DNA of 64,000 nucleotides, taken from NCBI GenBank assembly GCA_003116995.1, contig BDSL01000097.1:124001-188000 (forward strand). Reading direction: 5' to 3'. The position numbers and the translations under genes are program-made. This DNA comes from Yamagishiella unicocca (Eukaryota > Chlorophyta > Chlorophyceae > Chlamydomonadales > Volvocaceae). Positions 30,783-43,200 of the stretch are shown piece by piece. Numbering within the stretch: the first letter of the stretch is position 1; each line of letters opens with the position of its first letter. Below the pieces are notes generated by a model. The model saw only the letters and a program-made list of their open reading frames with translations, did not search any database and had not been told where the DNA came from.

Positions 30783-33700
30783 CTCCAGGTCCTTGAGGAC
30801 GTGCCCGCTGTCCGCCATGGTTTTGGAGCCCCGTAGCCAGGTGTTGTAAAAGGTGACCATACAGCCCGCGTGGAACTGCTGTGCCGCTTCCAACACGGAG
30901 CCCTGGCTGTTGGCCGCGCGGTGGAGCAAGCCGGAGCGTAGTGCCTGCAGTGTAGCATCACGACGTCGGGGCGTCAGCAGCCCCACAGGAGGTATCCAAG
31001 GCGCCTGGCTGGTTTCAACGCAGGTGTGCGCACTGGTAAGCTGCAAGGGTCGAGTTGATGCTGAAGCGAAAGAACCGCCGGGGGACACAGCGGTGTGGAT
31101 GGGTGAGGCTTAGGGCAGTCTGGACACTGGCTGTGAGCATGCAGGGGCTCAAAAGCTGTACAGCGCGGGCGAATCGAGGGTAGGCTTTTAGGCATTGAAG
31201 GCGACGTCGGGCCCAGACGCGGCTCTGGGGCGGGGTAGCCCGCATGCACGTCCGCCTTTGTCCGGCCACCCTTTACGCGCACAGTGCTTTAATGCTCCAT
31301 ACGTCCGCCTGGCGTTACATAATTGTGCGGGCCTCATGGTGTCACGCCCTCCGCTCACCTGAAGCGTCCACTTGGTGACGTTGATTGATACTATGGCCAG
31401 CGGGAACTCTTGCACCGGGTGCTGAGACAGCTTCAGCATCTGGCGGTCAGGCGATCGGGGCGGTGCAGGGCGCCAGGAAGGCGCGGTTGCTGAATGTGTG
31501 AAGAGGATGTCGATGAGGTTGCGGGGCAGCGGGTGTGTAGAGGTAGGTGATGTATTAGGGTCCCACGCATACGAGGTACATCTCAAGAGCCCGCGCAACT
31601 CCCGAACAGGATTACCGCCGTTGCTCCCCTGGCCCTTGACCCAAACAACGGCCCCGCGTCCCTCTTACACCCAGCCCCCCATGGCCTACCTTGCCCGCGC
31701 CTGCGGTGCTCCAATGAGTGAGGTAGTAGAGCTGCAAAAGGCCCAATAGGCCGCCGCCGCGCAGGTCGGTGGCGGGATCCTGGCCCTGCACCGCCCGGGG
31801 GGGTGGGAAATCAAGAACGTCAACGCCACGCCGCGTCATGGGAACGTCAACGCCACGCCACGTTACGATTCCAGCAGGTATCACCCGATGGAGCCCGAGC
31901 GACTGATCGTTGCGATTCACGTGCGGATGGTCCCAACCCTGCCAGTAGAGCTGCCCCTGTCCCTGCTGCCCTCCCTCCTACCTGGAAGCCCAGCTCCGCC
32001 CAGTGGGAGCCGTACCGTGGAGGCTCGGCGCTCTTGCCTGTGGGAGGGTTAAGGGGCGGCGATTGAGCGGCGGGAACGTACTCGGGGTATCCAACGCCCT
32101 CGAATGCTCCAGGGGGGGAAGCCAAGCAGCTATCAACCCCAGGAGGCGCGTACGTATACCTGTACAAGGCCTACTCGCGGCCAGGCCGACCTGGCAGGCC
32201 GCATTGTTAGCCCAGGGCGAGGCTACGCGGTGTCAGTGTTTGGCTGGGCGCCCGTATGGGACTAGGGAGATTCTACTGTAAGCCACTGCAAGTCACTCAG
32301 GACCGCCAACATCCCAGCCACCCACCAGTGAAGGCCGCGTAGATAGCTCCCAGAAGCCGTACATGCATATTTTCATCGTCAACGAACGACAGCCGCGCCA
32401 ACGCCAGCAGCTGCAGCAGCTGCTCTCGAAGCATTGGAGGCTTGAGTTTGGGTGGCCCCAGGCACAACATCCGCGCCAGGACGCCCGGTGGGGGAGGTAG
32501 ACAGGCGAGGACCGTCATCCGCAAGTTTGAGGTGTCCAAGGTCATGAAGTGGACCACGGCCAGGTGGTAGGTGAAGGCGGTGGGACCCACATACGACAGC
32601 GCACCGGCGCTGGTGGAGATCTGGGGATGGATGGGGGCGGTTTCGGAGCGAGGACGGGTTGGGCGCGAAGGATGCGGGTGACGCCGGGTGCTGGTGGGCC
32701 TCGCTGCTGCGCGAGATAACGTGACCAGCGACCGCGGACCGCAGAACTTCACACAGGCATTGAAGCGTACAGGCTGGCGGCAGAGCGCGGTGACGGCAAG
32801 GCAACGAAGGTCGCTAATTTGAGACAACAAGGAGGGCTCCGCCCGCTGAGGAAACCCAGATGGCGCGGCAAACTCACCTGCGACGTGCCCACCTCCCGCT
32901 GCCTATCACGATTCGCCGTTTCCCACTCATCGTCCGTCGCTTTGGCGCTGCTGGCGCCGCCGGCACTAACGCCTGCTGGGGTACCAGTTGTTCCGGTCCC
33001 CATAGCCTGCGGCCGCGCCACCGGGCCGCCATTGGCGCCCGCCGCTACTGCTGCCGCCGCTACCGCTGCCGCCGCCGCCACCGCGGCACTCGTGGCCGCG
33101 GCGGTGTCCACGACGCGCGCTGGCGACAGGTCTAAGGACCGCTCAGCCCCCTGCGAATTCAAAGTGATACGGGTTCTAGAGTTTTAGGCTGCAGCGACTG
33201 GCATAGCATCAAGGTGGCCCCCAACAGCAACTTGTCATTAGCGACCCGGTGGGAAGCTGCTGCAGACGCCGGCACGCACAGCCATACATCATGACAACCA
33301 GCCAGCCGTAAGACGGAGCTGAGGAAGCTCTTCCCCGGCGTAGTGGCCATCAGGATTTGCTAATCTCGAATAGCAATGGGAACAAGAGGCACGAACAAGA
33401 GGCACTGACACCAGCAGCGCGGGATGTGGACCTCAGCTTACCTCGCTGGCAGATAATCCGCGAGCGGTGGCGCTCACTGCAGCGGGGACAGGAGGGATGA
33501 TGGTGTGGAGAGGTTGTCAGCAGGGGTTTAATGACGATTGCGGAGGTTCACCAACCTTAAACCGCAGGGGAGTGCAACAGCCGGTGACGATGAAGCGGCC
33601 CGTGTCAGCACCTGGCCGCTTTAAGCCGGTGTGGACGTGGCAGGAGCGATCATCGGCCGCGCGGCGTGCGCATCCAGGTTGGCCGCGGCTGTATCACCAC

Positions 33701-36588
33701 CAAGTATGCCGTATTTCTAGTCCCATTACGATGGGCCGTCCTGATCACGACAGTCTGCCCCACCGCCCCCAAAGCATTGTTTGCGTCTCCGCTAAAACCC
33801 TAGTCCCCGACCAGGTTCACTCAAAAGTAAAACTCGCACCCTATCGCCCCGAAATCCCATCAGCGAACGAGTTGGAACACAAGCCACATCCGTTCCACAT
33901 CTATTCCAGGAGTTGGTTCCGTAACCCTTCGGGACTCACGCAATGCCGTTGACGGTGAATGATCAGCGGCCAGAACCGCGGAGTGACCCGGCGTCACATG
34001 CAGTGCCTGCATCAGCTTATACGATGGTAGATCCTGCGCGCGAAGTAGGAGGGGCGGCAACGTGGCCATCCGCCCGTACGCACACAGTCACTGCAGGTCC
34101 CAGCAACTCATTCGACCCGAGAAAGAGTCTGCACGGTACCTTCGTCTTCAATGATCCCTGTTACAATAAGCTACCTAGCTTCGCAGGGCACAGGGTCTAC
34201 CCCCCCGCGCAGGGCAAACTCTGGGACATGGATCCTGAACTTTGCGGGTGCAAGTTGTCGCGTTATCGCATAACACCGACGGATGGGCAACCACAATAGT
34301 TTCAGACCTGGCCCCATAAGGCCCCTCGTTAGCTGCAAACCTTGCACTAGAGCAGCAGCAGATACCTCGCCCTGCCCAGCGCCCACTGGCCATGACCTCT
34401 CCAGCCCCCTCCCTCGCCAGTGATCCGCAGCCATGGCCATGCTGGTCGAGGAGGCCAGCGCAGCCCAGGCTGCTCACCTCTGTGGGCGGGTCTGGTCTCG
34501 CAGAGACCGGTGCCGGCACCTCGGAAGCGCCGGGCCCCGGAAAGGCTACCACGGTCTCGTCCACCAGGGACTCCATCTGACCCTCCGAGACCGCAAAAGT
34601 GGTCCAGGAGCACTGTTTATTGTCCTGAGAAACGGTCCGGGGTGAAGATGGGGAATAGGCAAGAGCGGGATGGTCGGGATGGCGGTCGGGGGGAAGCGCC
34701 CACGGTCGAAGCGTTGTGTCGTACACCCACGTCCACACATGGTTGAGGTGAAGTAAATAAGCAACGCGGGCAAGGGCGCATGACGGACGAGTTTGAGCTC
34801 GGAGGCAAGGCCTTCCGATGCCAAGCGAAGGGACGGGCGCCATTTCGTGTTTGCAAACAGGCGGGAGCTGGGAAGGGCAGATGCACGGAAGCATTTACGT
34901 GCGGAGCGGGACGAAGGGCGAGGGGGAAACATTGCAACAACCGAGCCTGCAGATAACATGGGCCAACGCCGACGAAGCGGGCCACTAGCCGCCGACCCGC
35001 TCTGCCTTCCGCCAAGCAATGCCTCCCATGGATTCATTGGACGTTTTGGCCCAAAAGGTATGACATGACTAACCCGACTCCTCGAACGCTGCTCCTCCTC
35101 CTGCGCCTTCTCTTCCTCCTCTTCCTCCTCCTCCTCCTCTCCTTCCTCTTCTTCCTCCGCGAGCACCTCCGTGTTTAGCCGCTGCTTAACGTTGCTGACA
35201 AGGTGGGCAGGCATGGCCTTCGCCCGAAAGACCTGTTTGTCCGCATCAGGCGCAGGCGGATACGGGAATGGGGAACTGCATTGCAGGCGTGCTCCTTATC
35301 AACAAACCCTTCCGGCCCTGTACGATGAGCAATTGCCACCGAAAACAAGCAGCCCGGCTAATCACCCTATACAAAGCCCCAAACAAACCACCCGCTGAGT
35401 AGCTCTGTTGCATTGGTTAGCCACGAGCACATGTGCCCATGTGACTTCTAAGCTGCCATGGACTGGTGCGCTGATGCGTGTGTGTCTGCTCTTGATCTAG
35501 CTCGCAGCCCAATCTCACCAGGATGCCGGTGATATGCTCGCCTTCACACGACACTATGGCACAATTTAGCTGTATAGCCAATGACGCCAGGTCATACACC
35601 CGGCGGTGGCGCACCTGCTTGTGAAAGCCCTCTTCCCTCCTTCCGCCATCAAACGCGTAATTAAATTCATCATCGTCCTCGGTTGGCGCTTTTTTCCTAA
35701 GGGTCCCCACCTGAAATAGCAGGAAAAGGGGCCGTGGTGGTGCCGTTGGAAGTGGCCGATGCGACGGGCGGGGCTGGAGGACCGGCAATGAGCCGCGGCC
35801 TCCTCCAGCAAGGAGATCACATGCATGAGGCAGCTGTCATACCGTGGTCGACTGGTAAAAGGCAGGGGAAGGAAGTGGCGAAGAGTTCCATACACGCACA
35901 CGCTAGGACCCCCCGTACTCGAAATTCGGGAAGTTCTCGTCCAGGATGTAACTTGCGCGTACCCTTATCCACCGGCAAGCAGGAAAATTCAGAAAGGAAC
36001 TGCCGTGGAGCAACGGGCTGGAGTCGAACTGATATGCCAATCCGTGCCGTGTGAATAGCTGCCCGTACCCGTAAGTAGTTGCGCAACTGTACGCTTCCAC
36101 CCAACGTCGTGCATTTTAGTAACCAACCTCGGATAGACCAGCGCCCTCGAAAACTGGCGGCGGTGGAGGTGCGGGAGGCGGTCCAGATGGCCCTTCAGGG
36201 GGCAACTCCGGAACCGTCTCAGCTGTAATAACTACTTGACGCTGAGGAGGAGGTGCTGCCGGACGGCCAACGATCCGCCTCTTCTCAGGGTCCTTCAGAA
36301 CGGGAGGAATTCAAAAAAAGCGAACACCGTGGTCAAACCATCATGAAGCCATACAGCTCAGAAGTAAAGCTGCGTAGGTAAGGTTCTTAATGCATCGTTT
36401 AAAATTCACACCTCGGCAATGAGTCGCGGAGCGTGTGCCCGGCTGGATGGCCCCATGCCGGCAGGCCCAGGGGGCTCGGCTTGCCTAGGCGCCAAGTACT
36501 TTGCATTACTGCTTGTAAGCAAGGGTGACTGCGTCGTCGTAGCCGACGCTTCGTCCGGAAAGTCAAGCTCGAAAGCGTCCGTCTCCAT
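30783..36588 (-). CDS. ELMO/CED-12 domain protein
   Basis: Supported exons in coding order: 36588-36412, 36292-36128, 35710-35519, 35232-35074, 34624-34478, 33150-32878, 32620-32326, 32037-31982, 31785-31690, 31439-31359, 30944-30783. All joins keep phase; about 601 residues. An extra exon may lie between 36127 and 35711. The ELMO domain is clear: LLQLLALARLSFVDDE, HWAELGFQ-GQDPATDLRG, GGLLGLLQLYYLTHW, EFPLAIVSINVTKW and FYNTWLRGSKTMADSGHVL. ELMOD proteins act as GTPase-activating proteins for ARF-like GTPases; that role is assumed here. The N-terminal half is unusual: Pro-rich (PPPAPPPPVFEGAG), then a 64-residue segment with DLASLAIQLNCAIVSCEGEH, then a Glu run and an Ala-rich linker. The C-terminus after DLE is open: the frame runs on to a stop at 30690, or a further exon exists. 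The first ATG is 36588. Confidence 0.8.
33590..33952 (+). CDS. candidate nested ORF, 120 residues
   Basis: It starts MKRPVSAPGRFKPVWTWQER and ends PHPFHIYSRSWFRNPSGL plus four residues. It lies on the plus strand entirely inside the minus-strand ELMO intron (33151-34477). The residue composition is protein-like (many W, P, H, R), but I recognise no domain. It overlaps the next ORF (33943) by 10 bases in a different frame, so the two may be exons of one gene, or one reading frame broken by a shift. A GTATGC after YHHQ (33709) is a possible donor. Confidence 0.3.
   Translation: MKRPVSAPGRFKPVWTWQERSSAARRAHPGWPRLYHHQVCRISSPITMGRPDHDSLPHRPQSIVCVSAKTLVPDQVHSKVKLAPYRPEIPSANELEHKPHPFHIYSRSWFRNPSGLTQCR
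33943..34299 (+). CDS. candidate nested ORF, 118 residues
   Basis: This ATG-started frame contains SNSFDPRKSLHGTFVFNDPC and RVYPPAQGKLWDMDPELCGC, and ends SRYRITPTDGQPQ. The second half reads like a real folded protein, with Cys, Tyr, Trp and Asp spread through it. It sits inside an ELMO-gene intron on the opposite strand and directly follows the ORF at 33590. I do not recognise the family. It is either a nested gene, the last exon of one, or chance. Confidence 0.35.
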   Translation: MPLTVNDQRPEPRSDPASHAVPASAYTMVDPAREVGGAATWPSARTHTVTAGPSNSFDPRKSLHGTFVFNDPCYNKLPSFAGHRVYPPAQGKLWDMDPELCGCKLSRYRITPTDGQPQ

Positions 36589-38182
36589 GCCTGGCTTGCT
36601 GCTTGCAGGATGCACTGCACTGTCCTTACATAAGCGTCTGGTCCGCCAGGAGTAGGCAAGCTACCTTCTCGTATAAACTGGTGTACCAAGCGCACGGGAG
36701 GTGTAGAAAAAAACTAAATGCAGGCCAGCTTGGAAGGATTGTTCCTGTGAGTTGAGTTTGGGTATTAACCGTTGAATGTTCTTCCTTCTCCCTTCTCCCA
36801 GCCTGACGCATGTGTCACGACGCAGTACGGCTCTTACCGCAAAAGCTCTGCTGGCTCCGCTAAGTCTGCGGCACCCGCAGAATCTGCGTGATCAAAACGT
36901 TAATAAACCGGCATCCGCTAAGTCTGCGGCATCATCATTACTGGCCATATACTGCTACGATGTGGAGTGTGAAATCCGAATTATATTACTGCATACTTCA
37001 GCTGCGAGGCGAAAATGATGCTAATTAATACGTTGATGCCGTATTACAAAGTAAAGAAAAACGCGTCGGCAATTTTACAGACGTCCATACTAGCCCTGCA
37101 CGTAAGGTTGGGTTAAGATACGCTCATCGGCTCACTGCCATGTCTGGAGACGCATGTCGCGCCCGAGACCCCGGGTCTGCTGGCGATGGCCAACTGTACG
37201 CGTCTGTACGCAACGCCAAGATGCGACGGAAGACATATTGAGCACGGCGTGCATCTTTTTCTTATGGATGTGGCTTGCCCCTGATCCACAGATTGTGGCT
37301 AGCCGACTCTCTACACAGGAGATCCTCTGCACCTGTCCTGAATACAGGCATGCTTGCCGCGATAAAAGCACGACCGGAACCATCGCCCGGTCACGTTCCG
37401 TCTGCAGATGGTAAGAAACTGAATAACCGAACAACGGGCTGTCAGCGCTTTTCATGTCTACCATGGCCAAGCGACAACTCCAATTGCACAACGCGATGAA
37501 GGTGCAACGCCGCGTCCCGTGCATGCGCCCGCAAGCAGCAATCTCACAAGCCTGAGTAATACTTGCGGCGCCGTGTGTGCACTAGTGCGGCTTTCCGTGC
37601 ACAAACGCATGTCCTTCAAGCGTTCCGATCCCACGCCACACCTGTTCGGTTCCACGTCACCTTTTCCCATACTGATGATTGCGGCCTAGGCCGAACCCAC
37701 TGCGGACGCCCCCACCGACCTCCTCGACCCACCCGCACACGTCCTGTCGGGCCACGCCTACCACTGCATCCAGCGAAGAGCAGCTGCATTTCGAGTGGGC
37801 TATGTATACAAAACGAGGTGCCCACCTGCGACGATGTGAGCGCATGCATGCAAAAACCCCAAATGCTACCTGTGCCACCAGCTATGGCCCAGAGCGACCC
37901 AGCATGTTCTTGCTGTTCCCCTCACTCTATAACTCAAACCCTTCAAACGAAGTATGCCCAACCCGCGTTGTCCACTACCTCTAAAGGCCTGTCGCACGTC
38001 CCCACCGCACCTCAAGATGTCCATGCCTGACCCCGGCTACGGTGTCGGGACTTATTACTGGTGCGAGCCCCCCCCCTCGGCATAGATAATACTAAGCATT
38101 CTTAACTCCCATGTCAGGGGTTACTGCACTGCGGCGTTTTCGCCACAGCTTCGTTGTACGGCGTCTTGAAGAACCACAGTGT
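36589..38182. other. intergenic region, no supported gene
   Basis: This is the upstream region of the ELMO gene and the downstream region of the SAP30 gene, both on the minus strand. Several 60-130 codon frames occur on both strands, but none has splice context or a domain. Confidence 0.4.
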
Positions 38183-38978
38183 TTATTTCCGCCCCGGTTG
38201 TTGTGCTAGCGTCTGGCGCCGCTGCACAGCAGTCACGAAGGCTGCGATCACTTTGAGCTCGTCGTTGACCACCTGTGGTAACGCGCATACCGCGCCGGGA
38301 TGGTCGCCGGGATGGGAAAAGCTGGGGTTGGGTCGTATCCGTTTTGCGGGCCGCAGAAGAGGAGAGGAATCGCGCGATTTTGATGGTGTGGCACTGCCAG
38401 CTGCATCTCTTTATGCAAGCAGAGCTTGCGTGCTGAGGCTCCCTACATAGGTGTAATAGCGCACAGGCTTGGGGTGCTGCTGCACCTAGAGGCCAACTGG
38501 CATGGCCACTGTCCACGACTGCACGCCACGCCTGGCCTGGTTCCTACCTGGGCGGCAAAATGCCGAGTAACTGCCGCCACAAGTTGGTCCTTTGTAGCCG
38601 TCTGTGGCACGCCCACCTGCAAGGCGCAGACGTATGTGACCCCCCATTTGGATTACGCCAGCCGCACCGTCGTGGTGAATGCCCAAGCATCCTTACCAGC
38701 TTGTGGACACGAGAATATCTCCTGAGTGCCATGACATCAAGCTTGCCAAAGTTAACGCGCTGCGGCCAGGGGTGCAAGGGGCAAACGTCAGCCGAGACCC
38801 AAGACGTCAGGTAACCCAAGACGTCAGGCACAAGACGGCACACGAAAAACTCAACTGTTTTATTCGCTTAACGTAAAAACAACAGACCCACCGGTCTCAA
38901 ATTGAAGGGCGATGGACCCGGCACCCCAGCTGGCGTTCGCTTCCTGGCCGGCGGCAGCGCACTTCCATTTTGCTCCAT
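38183..38978 (-). CDS. minimal SAP30-type Sin3-binding protein
   Basis: Exons in coding order: 38978-38892, 38759-38697, 38616-38548, 38272-38183; every junction is phase 0, giving 102 residues. After a short basic leader (LPPARKRTPAGVPG) comes a compact SAP30 Sin3-binding domain: VNFGKLDVMALRRYSRVHKL, then TATKDQLVAAVTRHFAAQ, then NDELKVIAAFVTAVQRR. This matches the family pattern of V.F.KLE..AL.RY...Y.L, then SK.QL...V.RHF..Q, then a final helix ending in F. SAP30 bridges Sin3 to histone deacetylases and supports repression in the nucleus. The N-terminal zinc finger of animal SAP30 is absent, as in fungal/plant-like short forms. Splice sites are strong (GTAAGG and GTAGGA donors). The gene is divergent from the MFS gene. 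Confidence 0.88.
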
Positions 38979-40248
38979 CCTTGTGAACTTTTTCGTATCT
39001 AGTTGCTATTTTAGTATGTAAGATGTCTATTCGAGTCATACTTCATTGCCGTGCACGTCTGTCCGCAGCCGTACTCCATGCTGCATGAACCGGTAACCTT
39101 GGGTCGTCACCCCATATACTCATTTGCAACACCCGTATACATACCGATGCCTATCGGTGCTTGAAACTAAAATTATCGCCCTGCTGTATCGCAAGAGTCG
39201 ACGCAAAAATCACGTCGATCGTGGCCACCGTCGCCGACTGCTATATTAAACAGCCCACGTGAGGTGAATGACATATGTGTTGGATGCGGAGGGAGGTTAT
39301 GGGCGTGTAGAAGTTTGTAGCGTCGCAAACTGGGTACTGGTTGCTTCTGTGGGGCGGGGCCCCTTGCTAGCGAACTGCATTTGGGTTGTGTGCAAGGCAA
39401 TCGCCGCTTATGGTCCCTAAGCCACGTCACACAACCAAACGCCCGCAAGGTAACGTAACAGGGTATTTGGAACGGACCAAGTGCCAGCAGCTCCACCGGT
39501 AGACCTTCGTCCGGACGTGCGGGCCGCTTGGAGGGACTTACCCTGGATGCGCCAGCTTGTATTACTTGTGACTGGAACTGAACTTTGTGAGTCCCGTCAC
39601 CCGCTTCTGTGGTCCGGCCGTGGGTGTATGCAGAGTTGTATATGGGTACGCGAATCAGTGTTGTGTGGAAAAGGAAAAGGGGGTGGGCTGCCCTGTTGTA
39701 GATATACGGATCGGGGTAACACTAACCAGCATGGAAAGGGAAAGGGAGCGACGTGGTAAGGGGCTGGGCGGGGGGCAGGTGGTCATGCGTGCGGCCAAGC
39801 AGGTGTCGACATGACCGTTGGGCTGGGGCCGTCAGTGGTTTATTCTACTCGCCACATCCACGGGACAACATTGGCCTGGCCCAAACCTATACCTCTACCG
39901 ATGGCCGAGAGCTGACCAGGTTTTTAGGGTTTAGGGATAGATGCGGATAACTGCTGCGGACCAGCAGCCTCCAGCAACCACAGGAACCTCCGCCCAGCCT
40001 CCTCACTCACTGCCGCGCGTATTCAGTCCACGTCCCTACCACCCGTCCTGCGCTGTGATGCTGCAAGCCAACAGACCACCATGCCTTCTATTACCGAACA
40101 CCCCGGTGGTGCGGGCATATAGGGGCGGAGTCCGCCCCTCAGTTCCCCACCCCCTTCATACACGCCAGGCTCCGGCCGGCGTAATATTATCATTATCATT
40201 ACCGAGCACCACCCTTCAAGTTCCGGATACGCGTCATCCCCCGCGCTC
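38979..40248. other. divergent intergenic region (SAP30 / MFS)
   Basis: This should hold both promoters. A telomere-like TTTTAGGGTTTAGGG is at 39922-39936. No supported ORF is present. A stretch at 39540-39560 resembles a minus-strand donor (CAGGGTAAGT), but no exon can be built on it. Confidence 0.4.
39922..39936 (+). repeat. interstitial telomere-like repeat
   Basis: TTTTAGGGTTTAGGG is nearly two units of the chlorophyte telomere repeat. It lies about 310 bases upstream of the MFS start codon. Confidence 0.65.
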
Positions 40249-43200
40249 ATGTCCGCACTGCCCCACCTGCACTCGTCCCAGCCGCAGCCACGCCCGCCTC
40301 CTCCCTTCTGGCGTGAGATCAAATACGGCAGATCCATGAGGCCGTACAAGAGGGCGCCGCTGCTATCCGGTACGACGTATCAGCTGGTCGTCTACGCCAG
40401 TGTGGTGATGTACTCAATCTGCTGGATGGCCCAGGTGCCCGTGCTGCCGTACCTGGTCGAGAAGTTGGGCGCGGCGGGCAGCGCGCAGTACGGCACCCTA
40501 CAGACAATCTTCTCCGCCGTGCAGTTTGTCGGGGGCCTTATCTCAGGTGTGAGGAGATTGGAGGCGGACGCGCGTATGGTGACGGCACGGGGCGGGCTGT
40601 TGGCCTGTGCCCGGGCCTGGGAGAGGCGCGTAACGTCCCTGATATTCAGGGCCTCAGCCCGTGCCCGCTATGGTTCACCCTCCGCCCGATTCGGGTAGCC
40701 ACCGGGCCCGGCTGACCCACATTTCCCCCAGTGGCCAACCCCCCTCGATGTGTCTTCACGGATCCACGGATTCTCTTTAAACCCCCCTCGATGTGTTTTC
40801 TCCCGCCCCTCCCATGTCGGCCCCCCGGCACTCTAACCCCCAGGTCCCTTGATGGACCGATACGGGGGGCGCTTCCTGCTAGCCATCTCCTTCGCCGCTA
40901 GCGTGGCGTGCTACGGCCTCACCGCCACAGCCTCCTCGGTGTGGGTGCTCTACCTTTCGCGGCTGCCCACGGTGCTCCAGGTAGGGGCCAACGCAGCCGC
41001 AGCCGTGCTGCAGGCGGGCGGGCGGGGTGGCTATTTCGGGCGTGGCATCGGTTACACCCGGTTGCACGGCGTGGGTAATGTAGCTGGCGTGCTTGAGGGG
41101 GAGAAGGGAATTATGAAGAGTGTCAGGCATGGGTGTATCGTGTGGTAGTATAACTTGGAGCCGCTTGGAGGTGGCGGAGGTGTTGGCGGGGACTTGACAA
41201 CAGCGCTCTTACGCAAAGCACCTTCACCCTGTCCCTCGGCGCGGCCCCGCGACACGCTCTGCTCCCACCGCGCGCCACGCCGCACGCGCAGCACGCCGTG
41301 CTGGCCGCCCGCGCCATCGTCACCCAGCTGTCGTCTGAGGCGGACCGAGCACGTGTACTGGGTTACGTGGCGGTGTCGTACAGCGTGGGGTTCATGGTCG
41401 GCCCCGCCATAGGCGGCCTCCTGAGCTCGGTGTCGCTGCAGTTCGCGGCGTGGGCAGCGACCCTCGGGTCGGCGCTGAGCCTGGCGACGATCATGCTGCT
41501 CCTGCCGGGTGAGACCGGCCTGGCCGTGCAGAAGGAGGAGGGAGGAGGGCCGGGAGGGGATTGATAAGAGAATGGCCGGGAGGGGATAAGGGGGGGGGTG
41601 AACTGCGCCTAGCGGGACAGGATTGGGTACGATTCCGTGTCTGGGGTTTTGGGTTAAGGGAGGAGGAAGCAGCCGGACCCCACCTCAAGGTTACTATGCC
41701 GTCCTGTAGCGGGCTCTTGGGGGCGGCGTTGCTGGGAGGAATACCGTATGCAACGGGCGGCTGGGGTTTTGGGGTTCTTTGAAGGGTGGGTAAAGCACAA
41801 ATGGTGGAATGGCTGGGGCCAAGAGGGCCAGCGGGCGTTCTGGGGTGAGAGGCGGGGTGCCGCGAGCTGACTTCCCGAGTGAGTGGGTTGCAGTGAGTGG
41901 TTTGCTGACGCCTGGATGTGCCTCTCTGCCTTACTTGCAGACTTGCCGCCGCCCGCCGCACAGCAGCCGCAATCACACCAGCCTGGCGCTGTCAGCGGCA
42001 GCGGGCAGCCCGACGGTGGTTCCGGAGCCGACACTGGGGACGAGCTCCTCGGCGCGCAGGTCCTCGGGAAGGGGGACGATGCCCCCGCGGCAGCGGCGAA
42101 GCAGGCGGAACTCGCGAAGGGCCGGGGTGGCGGGATGCGGCAGATGCTGCTGCCGTTTCTGGAGGTGAGGTGGGGGCCTGGGCTGGTCCAGGAAGCGCCC
42201 TAGCTGCGGTTGGATGGAGCCGTGTCGTACTTCCTCAGTGCCTGCCGTATGGAATCGTCTGCTCGGTCGTTTGTGTTTTCCTCTCTAACCCACCCCATTG
42301 CAACCCCACCCATTGCGGGCTCCTCCTGCCGTACCCAGGTGGCCCGGCGGCCCGGTGTACCCGACCTGCTGGTGGGCAAGCTGCTGGTCGGACTCGGCTC
42401 CGCGGTGTTCCAGTCCATGTTCCCGGTGCTGCTCAAGCGCCGGTACGGCTTGGATCCGAGGAACAACGGCATGGTCATGTCGTACGTGGGCGCGCTGCTG
42501 CTGGCGGGTGAGAGCGGAGGACGCTGCGCTGTGCTGCGCTGCGCTGTGCTGTGCTGCGCTGTGCTGTGCTGCGCTGTGCTGTGCTGCGCTGTGATGTGCT
42601 GTGCTGCGGTGTGCTGCACTGTGCTGTGCTGCGTGTGTGCTGCGGTGCCCATTGTTGCCCTGATCAGCTCTGCCCACCCCTATCACCTCATGCTTCACAA
42701 CATCCGCCAACCCGCTCATCCTCCGTTTGCCTCAGGCCAAGCCCTGATGGTGGGTCCGGTCATCGCGGCGGTCGGCGAGCCGTCCACCGAGTACGGCTGC
42801 GTGGTGGGCCTTGTGGCTACCTTCTTGGCGCTGATGACGGCGGGGGCGTTGTGGCAGCTGCTGCTGCTGCTGGTGCCGCTGAGCGTGGCGGGCATGCTGT
42901 ACAGTAACGCCAGCACGTCACGGCTGACTAAGGTCAGTGCAGGCTGGAGGGGCGGGGCTGTGGGATGCGGGTACTGCGGGGGGAGCCAAGGCCGGTTAGG
43001 GGTTCCTGCGCGGAACGAGGACCTCACGACGGGCGCGTTGCTCGTGGTGTCTAGTAGCTTCTGCTCGATGGCGGGTTGCGGACACCGCTACTGAGGGGCT
43101 GGGCGGCGTCCGGGCGGTGGAGCTGGTTTCCACCTACCGTTTATCGTTCTCGCCACGTCTACCTCCGGGCTTGGCTGGCAGCGGTTTCGTCACTGCGTTG

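Noticed and set aside
33159..33350. Minus-strand ORF MATTPGKSFLSSVLRLAG, possible alternative start of the ELMO gene
   Set aside because: No donor links it in phase to the exon at 33150; it stops in the intron. An alternative transcript is not excluded.
42285..42719. His/Ser/Ala-rich minus frame and Cys-rich plus frames
   Set aside because: Products of the CTGTGCTGCG microsatellite in an MFS intron.
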